Below, in pieces: positions 53,088 through 63,024 of a stretch of DNA of 64,000 nt (the stretch's first letter is position 1; each line of letters opens with the position of its first letter). This stretch comes from Pseudorhodoplanes sp049324435 (lineage in GTDB: Bacteria > Pseudomonadota > Alphaproteobacteria > Rhizobiales > Xanthobacteraceae). The position numbers and the translations under genes are program-made. The stretch covers positions 36,674 to 100,673 of the forward strand of contig JBMOOQ010000008.1 of the NCBI GenBank assembly GCA_049324435.1. Reading direction: 5' to 3'. Below the pieces are notes generated by a model. That model ran no database searches. It was given only the letters and a program-made list of their open reading frames with translations, and had not been told where the DNA came from.

Positions 53088-56000
53088 ATGATCCGCAGCA
53101 TTATCGCCTTCTGCCTGGCGCGGCGGCTGCTCGTCATGATCGGCTTCGCCGCCTTCATCGGCGTCGGCTATGCCGCATTCCGCACGCTCAACATCGAAGC
53201 CTATCCCGACCCGGCGCCGCCGATCATCGAAATTATCGCGCAATGGCCGGGCCAGTCGCCGGAGGAGGTGGAGCGCTACGTTACGATACCGATTGAGATT
53301 GCGGTCGCCAGCACGCCCGGACTTAAATTCGTTCGCTCGAATACGGTATTCGCCCTCGGATTCATCCGGCTGCAATTCGAGTACGGGCAAGATTATCATT
53401 TCGTCCGCCAGCAGACGATCAACCGGCTGAAGGACGCGAACCTGCCTGCCGACGTGCAGCCGGTCATTTCTCCGGCCGGCGGCATCAGTGAAATCTTCCG
53501 TTATGAGTTGCGCGGCCCCCCTGGGATGGACTCGATCCAGCTCAAGACCTTGCAGGACTGGGTGGTCGAACGGAGGCTGCGCATCGTTCCGGGCGTGGCC
53601 GACGTTGCGGTCATGGGCGGCAATACCAAGGAATTCCAGGTCGAGATCGATCTCAACAAGATGATGGCGGCCGGCCTGACGCTTCCTCAAGTGGTCAGCG
53701 CGATATCGTCAAGCAATATCAATGTCGGCGGCCGCACCATCACGATGGGCGAACAGTCCGTCAATGTGCGCGGCCTCGGCGTGCTGACGTCGGTGGATGA
53801 CATAAAAAGCATCGTGCTGGCGCAGCAGCAAGGCATCCCCGTTGTGCTGTCCGATATCGCCGACGTGAAGATCGGCTTCAAGCCGAGACTCGGCATGTCG
53901 GGCCGTGATGACCGGACCGATACGGTCACCGGCATCGTTCTGATGCAAAAATTCGAGCGCACGATGGACGTGGTGAAGCGTGTCCGCGAGGCGGTCGATA
54001 AGCTGAACACTGACGGAACTTTGCCCAAGGGCGTCCAGATCGTACCATTTTACGACCGCGGCGACCTTGTTGCGATCACAGTCAATACCGTGATGCATAA
54101 TTTGATGTTCGGCATCGCGCTGATCTTCCTCATTCAATGGGTGTTTCTCGGAAATCTACGTTGCGCGATCATCGTCGCCGCGACAATTCCGGTCGCCCTC
54201 CTCCTGGCGGTCATGATGACAGTGATGCGGGGCGAATCCGCGAATCTGCTGTCGATCGGCGCAATCGATCTTGGCATTATCGTCGACGCCACCGTTATCA
54301 TGGTGGAAAACATCTTCCGGCATCTCGCCCATTACGATCCGCACACAGTCGATCCGGCGCAACGGCATACCGAGCGTCAGCGACGCATCCTGATCGCGGC
54401 CGTCGAAGTCGATCGCCCCATCTTCTTCTCCGTGTTGATTACGATCGCAGCCTTCATCCCGCTATTCACGATGCAGGGGGTAGAGGGCCAGATTTTCGGG
54501 CCGATGGCGCGAACCTATGCTTACGCGCTGCTCGGCGCAGTGGTCGCGACCTTTACAGTCACGCCGGTGATCGCGTCATTGCTGTTGCCGGAGAAGGTCA
54601 GCGAAGTCGAAACCTTCCTGGTTCGCGGTCTGCGCAAGGCCTATCAGGCCGTGCTGCCGCTTGCCGTGCGCAATGCCCGGATCGCGGCCATTGCTGCGGC
54701 TGCGTTCCTGGCACTCAGCACGGTGCTCGGGATGCGGCTCGGCACCGAGTTTCTGCCCAAACTCGAAGAAGGCAATATGTGGATTCGCGCAACCATGCCG
54801 CCGACGATTGCGCTCGAAGCCGGCATGGACACGGTTGCACGCATTCGCAAGGTAATCGGCAGTTATCCGCCCGTGCGCACCGTCATCTCTGAACAGGGTC
54901 GCGGTGAGGAAGGCCTCGATCCCGACGGCGCCTTTCTTGCGGAATTTTTCGTCCCGCTGAAACCTTTCGATCAATGGCCGAAGGGCATGACCAAGGAATC
55001 GCTGGTCAAGGAACTGAGCGAGCGGCTCAACCGCGAATTCGTCGGGATCGACTTCAACTTCTCACAATATATCCAGGACAATATCGAAGAAGCAGTGTCG
55101 GGCGTCAAAGGCGAGAACTCGATCAAGATTTTCGGCCGCAGTCTCGACGAACTTGAGCGACTGTCCAAAGAGGTGAAGTCAGAAATTTCCAAGGTCAATG
55201 GCGTCCGTGATCCAGCGGCTTTCAACCTGCTCGGGCAACCGAACCTGACCATTCGGATCGACCGCGCCATTGCGGCACGCTACGGCTTTTCTGCTTCCGA
55301 CATCAACACCGTGGTACAAGCCGCCGTTGGCGGCCAGGAGGTGACGCGGGTCTATGAAGGCGAAATGAATTTCGGTCTGACGGTCAGGCTCGCGCCGGAA
55401 TATCGCACCAGTGTCGAAGCCATTCGTTCGATCCCCGTTGCCCTGCCGAGCCAGGATCCGAAGGCTCTGCCCGCCTATATTCCGCTTGGCAGTCTCGGTG
55501 AGGTCAAACTGGAATCGGGGGCAGCCTATATCTATCGCGAGAACAGCCAGCGCTTCATCCCACTGAAATACAGTGTCCGCGAGCGCGACCTCGGGTCGAC
55601 CGTGGCCGAAGCGCAGGAGCGGATCGGCAAGAATGTGAACGTGCCGCAAGGCTACCGTATGGAGTGGTCCGGAGAGTTCGGCGCGTTGCAGGAGGCCAAG
55701 AAGAGGTTGGCCTTTATTGTGCCGTTGAGCCTGCTGCTGATCCTGATGCTGCTCTACAGCCTCTTCAACTCGCTGCGCGACAGTCTGCTTGCTCTTTCCG
55801 GCATTCCCTTTGCCGTTGCGGGCGGGATTCTCGGACTTTATGTCGCCGGGCTTAACGCGAGCGTCTCTGCCGCGGTCGGCTTCATCTCGTTGTTCGGCGT
55901 CTCCGCGATGGATGGCATCCTGCTTGTCTCCTATATTCGCAAAAATATCGAAGACGGCATGAACACTGAGGCCGCCATCATTGACGCTGGCCAGACCCGG

Positions 56001-56261
56001 ATGCGTCAGATCTTCATGACGGGCTTCTCGGCGTCGATCGGCCTAGTGCCCGCGGCGATATCCACTGGCATCGGCTCGCAGGTCCAGCAACCCCTGGCCT
56101 GCGTGATTGTGGGCGGTATGCTCTTGTCACCGATTTGTAGCCTTCTTGTCATACCGGTGATGGCACGTCTCGCTATGCCGTTCGTACCCGGCTCGGACCG
56201 GCCGCACGGCACGTCCACGTCCGCCGGCACCTCCCATGGCGCAGCGACCGCCGCCGTTTGA
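53088..56261 (+). CDS. RND efflux transporter, heavy-metal efflux (CzcA/CusA)-like
   Basis: The proton-driven pump of the operon, 1057 residues, twelve helices in two halves with large periplasmic loops. It starts MIRSIIAFCLARRLLVMIG. TM4 reads AIDLGIIVDATVIMVENIFRHL, close to the HME-family pattern with the proton-relay Asp, and the N-terminal AYPDPAPPIIEIIAQWPGQS is also HME-like. Metal-ligand Met clusters of CusA are not evident, so substrate (metal or organic) stays open. The operon is probably controlled by the divergent two-component system. Confidence 0.92.
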   Translation: MIRSIIAFCLARRLLVMIGFAAFIGVGYAAFRTLNIEAYPDPAPPIIEIIAQWPGQSPEEVERYVTIPIEIAVASTPGLKFVRSNTVFALGFIRLQFEYGQDYHFVRQQTINRLKDANLPADVQPVISPAGGISEIFRYELRGPPGMDSIQLKTLQDWVVERRLRIVPGVADVAVMGGNTKEFQVEIDLNKMMAAGLTLPQVVSAISSSNINVGGRTITMGEQSVNVRGLGVLTSVDDIKSIVLAQQQGIPVVLSDIADVKIGFKPRLGMSGRDDRTDTVTGIVLMQKFERTMDVVKRVREAVDKLNTDGTLPKGVQIVPFYDRGDLVAITVNTVMHNLMFGIALIFLIQWVFLGNLRCAIIVAATIPVALLLAVMMTVMRGESANLLSIGAIDLGIIVDATVIMVENIFRHLAHYDPHTVDPAQRHTERQRRILIAAVEVDRPIFFSVLITIAAFIPLFTMQGVEGQIFGPMARTYAYALLGAVVATFTVTPVIASLLLPEKVSEVETFLVRGLRKAYQAVLPLAVRNARIAAIAAAAFLALSTVLGMRLGTEFLPKLEEGNMWIRATMPPTIALEAGMDTVARIRKVIGSYPPVRTVISEQGRGEEGLDPDGAFLAEFFVPLKPFDQWPKGMTKESLVKELSERLNREFVGIDFNFSQYIQDNIEEAVSGVKGENSIKIFGRSLDELERLSKEVKSEISKVNGVRDPAAFNLLGQPNLTIRIDRAIAARYGFSASDINTVVQAAVGGQEVTRVYEGEMNFGLTVRLAPEYRTSVEAIRSIPVALPSQDPKALPAYIPLGSLGEVKLESGAAYIYRENSQRFIPLKYSVRERDLGSTVAEAQERIGKNVNVPQGYRMEWSGEFGALQEAKKRLAFIVPLSLLLILMLLYSLFNSLRDSLLALSGIPFAVAGGILGLYVAGLNASVSAAVGFISLFGVSAMDGILLVSYIRKNIEDGMNTEAAIIDAGQTRMRQIFMTGFSASIGLVPAAISTGIGSQVQQPLACVIVGGMLLSPICSLLVIPVMARLAMPFVPGSDRPHGTSTSAGTSHGAATAAV

Positions 56262-56414
56262 TCCATCGGTGCCCGCTTATCAGGCCTGAGACGCGTCTTT
56301 GGAGGCAATGCATCTGTGGGAATATTGTTGCAATTAGGAATTAGTTGCAATAAGAGATGTGGCAACCGGGGGATTTTGGGCCATCATCCGGACGAGAACG
56401 GTCGGGGCTTTGCA

Positions 56415-57796
56415 ATGATTTTCGGGAAAGTGCTCGGACGTTCCGTCGGTCCTGCACTCGGAATCGTCCTTGGCCTTCCCTGCCGGCGGGCGAGGCCATG
56501 GCTCAGGCCTGGTGGGATACCGCTCCAAACGGCATTCCCGATCCGTCGATTGCCACCAGTCTGCCGTCGAACGGCGACCCCACGGGAGCACGAAAAGCGC
56601 TGGCAGATCGCGGCATCGTCTATGGGCTGGAATACACCAGCGACGTGCTGTCAAACGTGCATGGCGGGCGGCAGACTGGCACCGTCTTCCAAGGCAAGCT
56701 GCAGGGCATTCTCACTGTCGATTTCGAGAAGCTTGTGAACTGGAAGGGGCTGTCTTTCTTCGTCAATGCGTTCCAGATCCACAATACCGGCCGTATTCGC
56801 GAAGACTATGTCGGCGGGATCAATACGATCGCGGCGATCGAGGCCGTCCCGGCAAACCGTCTGTCCGAACTCTGGATCGAGCAGAAGTTCGCTGATGACA
56901 AGATCAGCGTCCGTGTCGGACAGCTGACCGCGGACAGCGAGTTTTTCTACAGCGAATTGTCCACCATGTTCCTGCAAAGCGATTGGCCGACGATTGCTGC
57001 CGTCAATCTTCCCGGCGGAGGCGCCGCCTATCCTTTGTCTACTCCGGGCGTCAGACTCAAGGTCGAACCAGTAAAGGAAGTGGCGTGGTATTTTTCCGTC
57101 CTCAACGGCAATCCGGCGCGGCCGGGCCCGGGTGACGAACAACTTCGCAATCGGCACGGCTTGAATTTTCGGGTCAACGATCCCCCGTTCCTCATTTCCG
57201 AGCTTCAGCTCACGCGCAACTACGGCAAGGACGACACGGGCCTCGCCTCGATGCTGAAGCTCGGCGGCTGGTATCATACCGGCAAGTTCGACGATCAGCG
57301 CTTTGCCGATAACGGCATGTTTCTCGCCGATCCGAACAGCTCCGGAATTGCCCGCCGATATCGGGGTAATTATGGGCTTTATGGTGTGATCGATCAGCAG
57401 CTCTATCGTCCGCCCGGCGGCGACAATCAGAGCGGCACGTCGGTTTTTTCCCGTATTTCGGTCAGCCCGGATGACCGCAACCTGATCAATTTTTATGTCG
57501 ACGGCGGCATCATTATTGGCGGGTTGTTTCCGAGCCGTCCGCAAGACAGGTTCGGCGCATCGTTCATATACAGCAAATATTCAAAAAGCGTCCGCGCCTT
57601 CGAGGCCGACAGCATCGCGTTCAGCGGAATTCCGCAGGCGATCAGAGATTACGAAGCTAATCTTGAACTGACTTACGTGATCCAAATCGTACCCGGCTGG
57701 ACCGTTCAGCCGGATCTGCAGTTCATCTGGCATCCGGACGGCGGCGTTTGGCCCAATGCGACTGTCGTCGGCGCGCGCTCGCTCATTCGATTCTGA
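56415..57796 (+). CDS. OprB-family carbohydrate porin; signal peptide out of frame
   Basis: An outer-membrane porin of about 450 residues. The mature part starts WWDTAPNGIPDPS and shows the OprB pattern: GIVYGLEYTSDVLSNVHGG, KLVNWKGLSFFVNAFQIHN, ELWIEQKFADDKISVRVGQL and a C-terminal RSLIRF ending in Phe. A signal peptide starting MIFGKVLGRSVGPALGIVLG at 56415 is in another frame; adding one base near 56480 would join it to PAGEAMAQA-WW, a perfect cleavage site. As given, the in-frame start is 56498 (MAQAWW), without a signal. It may be a real lesion or a base-call error. It follows the RND gene by about 150 bases. Confidence 0.82.
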
Positions 57797-57812
57797 TTGG
57801 CTCCACGCCCCG

Positions 57813-59108
57813 TTACCGCTCTCGGAACGCCTTCGTCATCTGATCGGAGATCGGCTTGACGAGGTATGACAAGGCGGTGCGCTCCAACGTCGAGATATAC
57901 ACTTCCGCGGGCATACCGGGAATGAGCCGCATCCCATGGAGCTCGATATCGGCCTTGTCGAGCAACTGGACCTGAGCGATGTAGTGCTCGAGTCCGGCCG
58001 CATCCCGCGCCGATGCGGGTGAGACCATGGTAACGCGGCCGGCAAGTTCGGGCGTGGTGTTGCGATTAAAGGCAGTGAGCCGGACACGCGCATTCTGACC
58101 GATCCGGACCTGATCGATATCGGCGGGCGAGATCTTGATCTCGACCCGAAGCTGCGCATCTTCCGGCACGATCGTTGCAATCTTTGCTGCCGGGGTGATC
58201 ACGCCGCCGATCGTATGGATGTAGAGCTCGTTGATATAACCCGACACCGGCGCCCGAATCTCGGTTCGTTCAATTCTGTCCTGGATCGCGAGCTTGCGCT
58301 CCTTCAGTTCTGCGATTCGTGCATCGAGAACGCGCAATTCGCGCTGTGCCTCAGTGCTGGCAGTCTGATCGATGGCAAGAATCTGTAGCTTGACTTCGCT
58401 TGCGCGAACCTTCGCCCTGGCGATAGAGGCCTCGATCTCGCCACGCTCGCCAAGCAGCCGCGCCCATTCGCGGCTCGCCGTATACACACGGCTATAGTCG
58501 GTGATCTTTTTTTCATAAAGGTCGAGAAGCTTGGTGCGCTCGGCGCCGACCAGTTGAATCTCCTCTTCCTTGGCCGCAAGGCGGGACTCCATCCCTTTGA
58601 TTTCCTCGCCGGTCTGGTGGATGGTGAGCGTCAACTGCTCCTTGCGACTGTCCCGGTTGACCTTGTTACCCTTGAACAGATGGATTTCACCATTGCGGAT
58701 ATCGTTGGTGAGCGGACTGGGCACGTTCAGCTCGTTCGGAAAGCTGATTTCGGAAAGATCGTCGCGTTCCGCCACGAGCCTGGCGCGCCGGCCCAGAGCC
58801 TCCAGCAGCTGAGAGCGCACGATCAGCAATTCCGCCTTGATCTGCAAATCGTCAAGCGCAATCAGGATCTGCCCTTCCTTGACGAAATCGCCCTGCCGGA
58901 TGGCGATCGACTTCACGATGCCGCCATCGCGGTGCTGAATCTCCTTCAGATTCTGATCAACCCTGAGCGAACCCTGGGCGATGACCGCTCCCTCAAGCTT
59001 GGCCCATACGGCCCAGGTTCCGCAGCCGATCAGAAGCAGAGCGATCAGCACGACGCCGGAGACGACGCGAGACGCGAGACGGATATTGCGATCCTTGTTG
59101 TCATTCAT
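57813..59108 (-). CDS. HlyD-family type I secretion periplasmic adaptor
   Basis: Connects the ABC protein to TolC in type I secretion. It has 431 residues: a short cytoplasmic N-terminus, one membrane helix (about 14-33), a barrel-sandwich half (SLRVDQNLKEIQHRDGGIVK), a long coiled-coil hairpin (90-270), then APVSGYINELYIHTIGGVIT and a beta-barrel end. It is the last gene of the secretion operon, 6 bases after the membrane-anchored RTX gene. No TolC homologue is seen adjacent. Confidence 0.93.
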   Translation of the reverse strand: MNDNKDRNIRLASRVVSGVVLIALLLIGCGTWAVWAKLEGAVIAQGSLRVDQNLKEIQHRDGGIVKSIAIRQGDFVKEGQILIALDDLQIKAELLIVRSQLLEALGRRARLVAERDDLSEISFPNELNVPSPLTNDIRNGEIHLFKGNKVNRDSRKEQLTLTIHQTGEEIKGMESRLAAKEEEIQLVGAERTKLLDLYEKKITDYSRVYTASREWARLLGERGEIEASIARAKVRASEVKLQILAIDQTASTEAQRELRVLDARIAELKERKLAIQDRIERTEIRAPVSGYINELYIHTIGGVITPAAKIATIVPEDAQLRVEIKISPADIDQVRIGQNARVRLTAFNRNTTPELAGRVTMVSPASARDAAGLEHYIAQVQLLDKADIELHGMRLIPGMPAEVYISTLERTALSYLVKPISDQMTKAFRER

Positions 59109-59114
59109 TGTACG

Positions 59115-61223
59115 TTACCCTGACACGATCGAGACGGTGACACCGATGGAATGGCGGCCTTCGAGCACGATCGAATAAGTATCTTCGATACCGTCACCGT
59201 TAATGTCGTGAACTTCGACAACGGTGATATCCTGCTGTTCGATCTTGTCGAACTTGAACTTGACCGAGCGGTGATCATTATTGCCGGATTTGTAGACCTT
59301 CTCAAAAGCGTCCTCTAGCTCTTCCAGGAAGTCCTCGCCATCGCGGTACTTGATTTCAAAATCCGCGACTAAAAGCTTGTCGCCGACCTTGAAGTCGGTG
59401 ATGCGCGCGACGACCTCGTTTGCGCCTTGCGGCGCATTCGGGATTTGGAAGCTGAACGAATTCTTGCCTGCTCCGCCGGTCACTTCGACAAAGTCTTCGC
59501 CGAAGTGAATCGTGTCGTCGCCCTGCCCTGCGATGACCGATTCAAAGCCGTCAATATGATCCGCGCCGACTTCGTCGCTCTCGACAGTGCCTGCAGCCAG
59601 ATCGATCTGCAGGGCTTCGGTTGCGAAAGAATAGTCGATGGTATCGTGGCCGGATCCGCCGGAATACTGATCGCTCGTCGCGTCAACTGATCCGATCACC
59701 GTATCGTGCCCGTCGCCACCCGAAACCGTGTCGGTCCCAGCGCCGCCGTCCAAAACGTCGTCTCCAGCCCCGCCTTCGATGCGGTCGTCGCCCGATCCGC
59801 CGAACAGCAGATCGTTACCGGTACCGCCGGCGAGGATATCGTCGCCCTGATCGCCGCGCAGAACGTCGCTTCCGGCGTCGCCATGAATCTCGTCGTCGCC
59901 AATGCCGCCGAGCAGAGTGTCATTGCCACCACCACCGACCAGAAGGTCGTTACCGTCCTCGCCATAGAGGATATCGTTGCCGTCCTCTCCGAACAGACGG
60001 TCGTTGCCGCATCCGCCAAATACGATGTCATCGCCCGAGCCTGCGAAGACGATGTCGTTGCCACAGCCAGCATAGACCACGTCGTTACCGCCGCCGGCAA
60101 CGATGTGATCGTCCCCGCTGCCGCCGGAAATCGTATCGTCGCCACTGAGCCCGACGATGTTGTCGTTGCCTTCGCGTCCGTAAATTTCGTCGTCGCCCGG
60201 CGTTCCGACCAGGTTGTCGTCATTCGGGCCACCCGCGATCGGAGGCACCGGCAGAACCGTCAGATAGGCGGTCTGAGGCACCATGACCTGTCCGTCGGAA
60301 ATCCGATAAGTAAACTCGACCTCTCCGAGCACACCCGGCACGCCCTGATAAGTCCATCCACCATCGACTCGCGTAAGGGTGCCGCGCGAGGCGGTCAGTT
60401 GCAGGATCGTCAACGGATCGCCGTCAGGATCGTGCGCGCCGGCAAGGAGCGCGCTATAGGCGATGAAATAGACGTGGAACCCTACGAGGTCATGCAGGCG
60501 CACCGTTCCGCTCAGACGCGGTGCACGGTTGACCGGAAGGGGATCGCCTGGGCCGCTGCCAGGACCGCCCGGGCCCGTGCCGGGACCACCGGGTCCCCCG
60601 GAACCAGGATCGCCAGGGTTGCCAGTCCCGCCGCCCGACCCGCCGCCATTGCCGTTGCCGCCATTGCCGTTGCCGCCATTGCCGCCACCGTTACCTGTGA
60701 GACCGGATAGCAGCGGACGCGAATCGAGGGGATCCTCGTAAATCGAGCGTCCCGAGCCAAATGGGCGCAGGCTCGACGAGGGCGCGGTGCGGCCGGCGCT
60801 GCTGAATTCGAGGGCGGGCGCTTCGTTTGCCAGAAATTCTGGAATATAGGACGAGGTGAAGATCAGGATATTGTCGGTTTCGTCGTCCTCTTTCTCGGCG
60901 GTCTCTTCATCTTTCTGTTTGCTGCGTTCGTTCTGTGCCGCGTCTTCGCTGTCCTCAGCCTTTGCTGCACGCTCGGCGTCGAGCGGCGCCGCAGGGCCTT
61001 CCGGCTCATCCTGCCGCTTCTGTTCGGGTTCGGCCTGGGCTTGCGCGGATTGACGCGCGAGGAACGATTGCAGATAGGTTATCAACCCGGTCAAAACCGC
61101 CAGGAACAGTATCGGTTTTCGCGCAGGCTTTACGTCCTCTTCCTTGCGATCGTTCGCATATTCCTCGGGGATGCCTTGCGGCTTCTGCGGCTCGGAGTCC
61201 CGGAACGCTTGAACCTGGATCAT
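59115..61223 (-). CDS. Membrane-anchored RTX/cadherin-like protein encoded inside the T1SS operon
   Basis: A 702-residue protein. Residues 1-36 are charged, 37-57 a membrane helix (PILFLAVLTGLITYLQSFLA) with no cleavage site, and 60-120 strongly acidic. Then come a Gly/Asn/Pro-rich linker (175-230), a cadherin-like domain (about 231-325), RTX calcium-binding nonapeptides (335-520) and a final domain. Two repeats carry Cys (Cys387 and Cys405 in AGCGND and GGCGND), rare in RTX proteins. The start overlaps the stop of the ABC gene (4 bases) and the stop is 6 bases before HlyD, so it is made with the secretion machinery. It may be a substrate, a tether or an accessory; inference. Confidence 0.85.
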   Translation of the reverse strand: MIQVQAFRDSEPQKPQGIPEEYANDRKEEDVKPARKPILFLAVLTGLITYLQSFLARQSAQAQAEPEQKRQDEPEGPAAPLDAERAAKAEDSEDAAQNERSKQKDEETAEKEDDETDNILIFTSSYIPEFLANEAPALEFSSAGRTAPSSSLRPFGSGRSIYEDPLDSRPLLSGLTGNGGGNGGNGNGGNGNGGGSGGGTGNPGDPGSGGPGGPGTGPGGPGSGPGDPLPVNRAPRLSGTVRLHDLVGFHVYFIAYSALLAGAHDPDGDPLTILQLTASRGTLTRVDGGWTYQGVPGVLGEVEFTYRISDGQVMVPQTAYLTVLPVPPIAGGPNDDNLVGTPGDDEIYGREGNDNIVGLSGDDTISGGSGDDHIVAGGGNDVVYAGCGNDIVFAGSGDDIVFGGCGNDRLFGEDGNDILYGEDGNDLLVGGGGNDTLLGGIGDDEIHGDAGSDVLRGDQGDDILAGGTGNDLLFGGSGDDRIEGGAGDDVLDGGAGTDTVSGGDGHDTVIGSVDATSDQYSGGSGHDTIDYSFATEALQIDLAAGTVESDEVGADHIDGFESVIAGQGDDTIHFGEDFVEVTGGAGKNSFSFQIPNAPQGANEVVARITDFKVGDKLLVADFEIKYRDGEDFLEELEDAFEKVYKSGNNDHRSVKFKFDKIEQQDITVVEVHDINGDGIEDTYSIVLEGRHSIGVTVSIVSG

Positions 61224-62950
61224 GCGGGCACCCGTCGGCTGGAGTCCGCGGCCGATTGCGAAACCGGCCGCATGATCTCTTGCTTTGGTCCAAAAGATAC
61301 GAGCCGGCCGTTCTGGATCACGGCCAGGTAGTCAACGGCAACAAGCGCGCTTGGGCGATGCGCCACGACGATCGCAATACCACCGCGCGCGACCACGCTC
61401 TTGATCGCATTCGTCAATGCAATCTCGCCCTCGTTGTCGAGGTTCGAATTGGGCTCGTCCATGACGACGAGAAACGGATTTCCATAAAGAGCACGGGCAA
61501 GAGCGATACGCTGGCGCTGACCGGCCGATAGCGCCGTACCGTTTGCTCCAAGCTGGGTCGAATATCCTTCGGGCAGCTTGACAATCATATCGTGAACGCC
61601 TGCAGCAGTCGCGGCCTCGATCACTTTGACGGCGTCAGGCTTGTCTTCGAAACGCGAAATGTTCGCCTCGATGCTGGCATCCATCAGGCTCACGTCGTGC
61701 GGCAGATAACCGACATGCTGACCCAGCAAATCCTCGGGCCATTGCGTCAGATCGGCGTTGTCGAGCCGGATGCTTCCGCGCACCACAGGCCAGATTCCGG
61801 TCATCGCCCGGACCAGCGTGGTCTTCCCGCCGCCGCTCGGACCGATGACGCCGAGCGCCTGCCCGGCTTTCAGCTCAAATCCGACATCGCTCAGAATGAC
61901 GCGGCCGGAGCCGGGCACCGCCACCGTAATCTTGTCGACAGTGAAAAGCTGGCTCGGCGCCGGCAGTTTCATTGGCTGGTCTGCAGATGCCAGCGCGATC
62001 ACGGTGTCGCGCAGACGGCCATAGGCGAGACGCGCGGCAACAAAATTCTTCCAGTTGCCGATCGCGAGATCGACCGGCGCCAGCGCGCGGGCGCTCGCGA
62101 CCGATGCGGCGATGATCGCCCCGGCGGACAGATCGCCCTTGATCGTCAGGTAGGCGCCCAATCCCAGGACGGCCGATTGCAGCAGCATCCGCAACACGCG
62201 CGAGATCGCCGCAAACGTACCCGTGATGTCGTTGGTCCGTGTCTGCAGATCCAGATGCTCGCGATTTGCGGCATTAAAGCGCTCGACCGCACGATCGGCG
62301 AACCCCATTGCCTTTATCACTTCGGCGTTGCGCGTGTTGGAATCCGCGACCGTATTGCGGACGACGGCCGCCTTCCGGGCGGTCTGCGCCAGCGTCCTTG
62401 TGCGAACCTCGCTGATGACCGTAATGACGGTCAAAACCATGGCGCCGCCGAGTGTCAGCGCACCGAGCAGCGGATGCAGGATGTACACGAATACCAGAAA
62501 GATCGGCATCCAAGGCAGGTCGAACAATGCCATCGGCCCTTGACTGCCGAGGAAGCTGCGCACCGTGTCGACATCGCGCCCGCGATCAAGCGCTTCGGAG
62601 GAGGAAAAGCCATATCGCGGCATATCGATTGCAACGCGATGAGCGAGCGGCGCCACCTTGGTGTCGAGCCGCGCGCCGACCCGAATCAGGATCTGCGACC
62701 GGATCACATCGAAGCTGCCCTGGAACAGGTATAGGCCGATCGCAAGTGTCGACAGAACTACGAGGGTCGGGACGCTGCCGCTGGTCAGCGCCCGATCGTA
62801 GATCTGCATCATGTAAATTGAGCCGGTCAGCGCGAGGATATTGATGATCCCCGAGATGATGAACAGGAAAATGACGATCCCGCGAAAGCCGGCCGTCAGT
62901 TCCAGAAGCCGTTGCCGCTTTGCCGCCGTCAGTTCTTTTTCTTTGGCCAT
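61220..62950 (-). CDS. Type I secretion ABC transporter (PrtD/HlyB family without C39)
   Basis: The inner-membrane motor of the secretion system, 576 residues. Membrane helices lie in residues 25-320 (ILALTGSIYMMQIYDRALTS typical of PrtD) and the ATPase has Walker A GPSGGGKTT, signature LSAGQRQRIALARAL and Walker B FLVVMDEPNSNLD. There is no N-terminal peptidase or CLD domain, as expected for RTX substrates with uncleaved C-terminal signals. It is separated from the upstream RTX gene by a hairpin. Confidence 0.94.
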   Translation of the reverse strand: MAKEKELTAAKRQRLLELTAGFRGIVIFLFIISGIINILALTGSIYMMQIYDRALTSGSVPTLVVLSTLAIGLYLFQGSFDVIRSQILIRVGARLDTKVAPLAHRVAIDMPRYGFSSSEALDRGRDVDTVRSFLGSQGPMALFDLPWMPIFLVFVYILHPLLGALTLGGAMVLTVITVISEVRTRTLAQTARKAAVVRNTVADSNTRNAEVIKAMGFADRAVERFNAANREHLDLQTRTNDITGTFAAISRVLRMLLQSAVLGLGAYLTIKGDLSAGAIIAASVASARALAPVDLAIGNWKNFVAARLAYGRLRDTVIALASADQPMKLPAPSQLFTVDKITVAVPGSGRVILSDVGFELKAGQALGVIGPSGGGKTTLVRAMTGIWPVVRGSIRLDNADLTQWPEDLLGQHVGYLPHDVSLMDASIEANISRFEDKPDAVKVIEAATAAGVHDMIVKLPEGYSTQLGANGTALSAGQRQRIALARALYGNPFLVVMDEPNSNLDNEGEIALTNAIKSVVARGGIAIVVAHRPSALVAVDYLAVIQNGRLVSFGPKQEIMRPVSQSAADSSRRVPA

Positions 62951-62985
62951 CTGTCAGAACCCGCATCACCCACTGAAACCGAATA

Positions 62986-63014
62986 GCGGCCGGAGACACT
63001 CGGTCTCCGGCCGC
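62986..63014 (-). terminator. Intercistronic hairpin after the RTX gene
   Basis: GCGGCCGGAGAC / GTCTCCGGCCGC, 12-base perfect arms with a 5-base loop, 10 bases past the RTX stop and before the ABC gene. There is no T-run. It probably limits read-through or protects the RTX mRNA, making more substrate than machinery. Confidence 0.6.
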
Positions 63015-63024
63015 ACACCAAGGA

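Noticed and set aside
59690..60240. Regular short DNA repeats that could look like a CRISPR array or satellite
   Set aside because: They are the coding repeats of RTX nonapeptides; there are no spacers and no cas genes.
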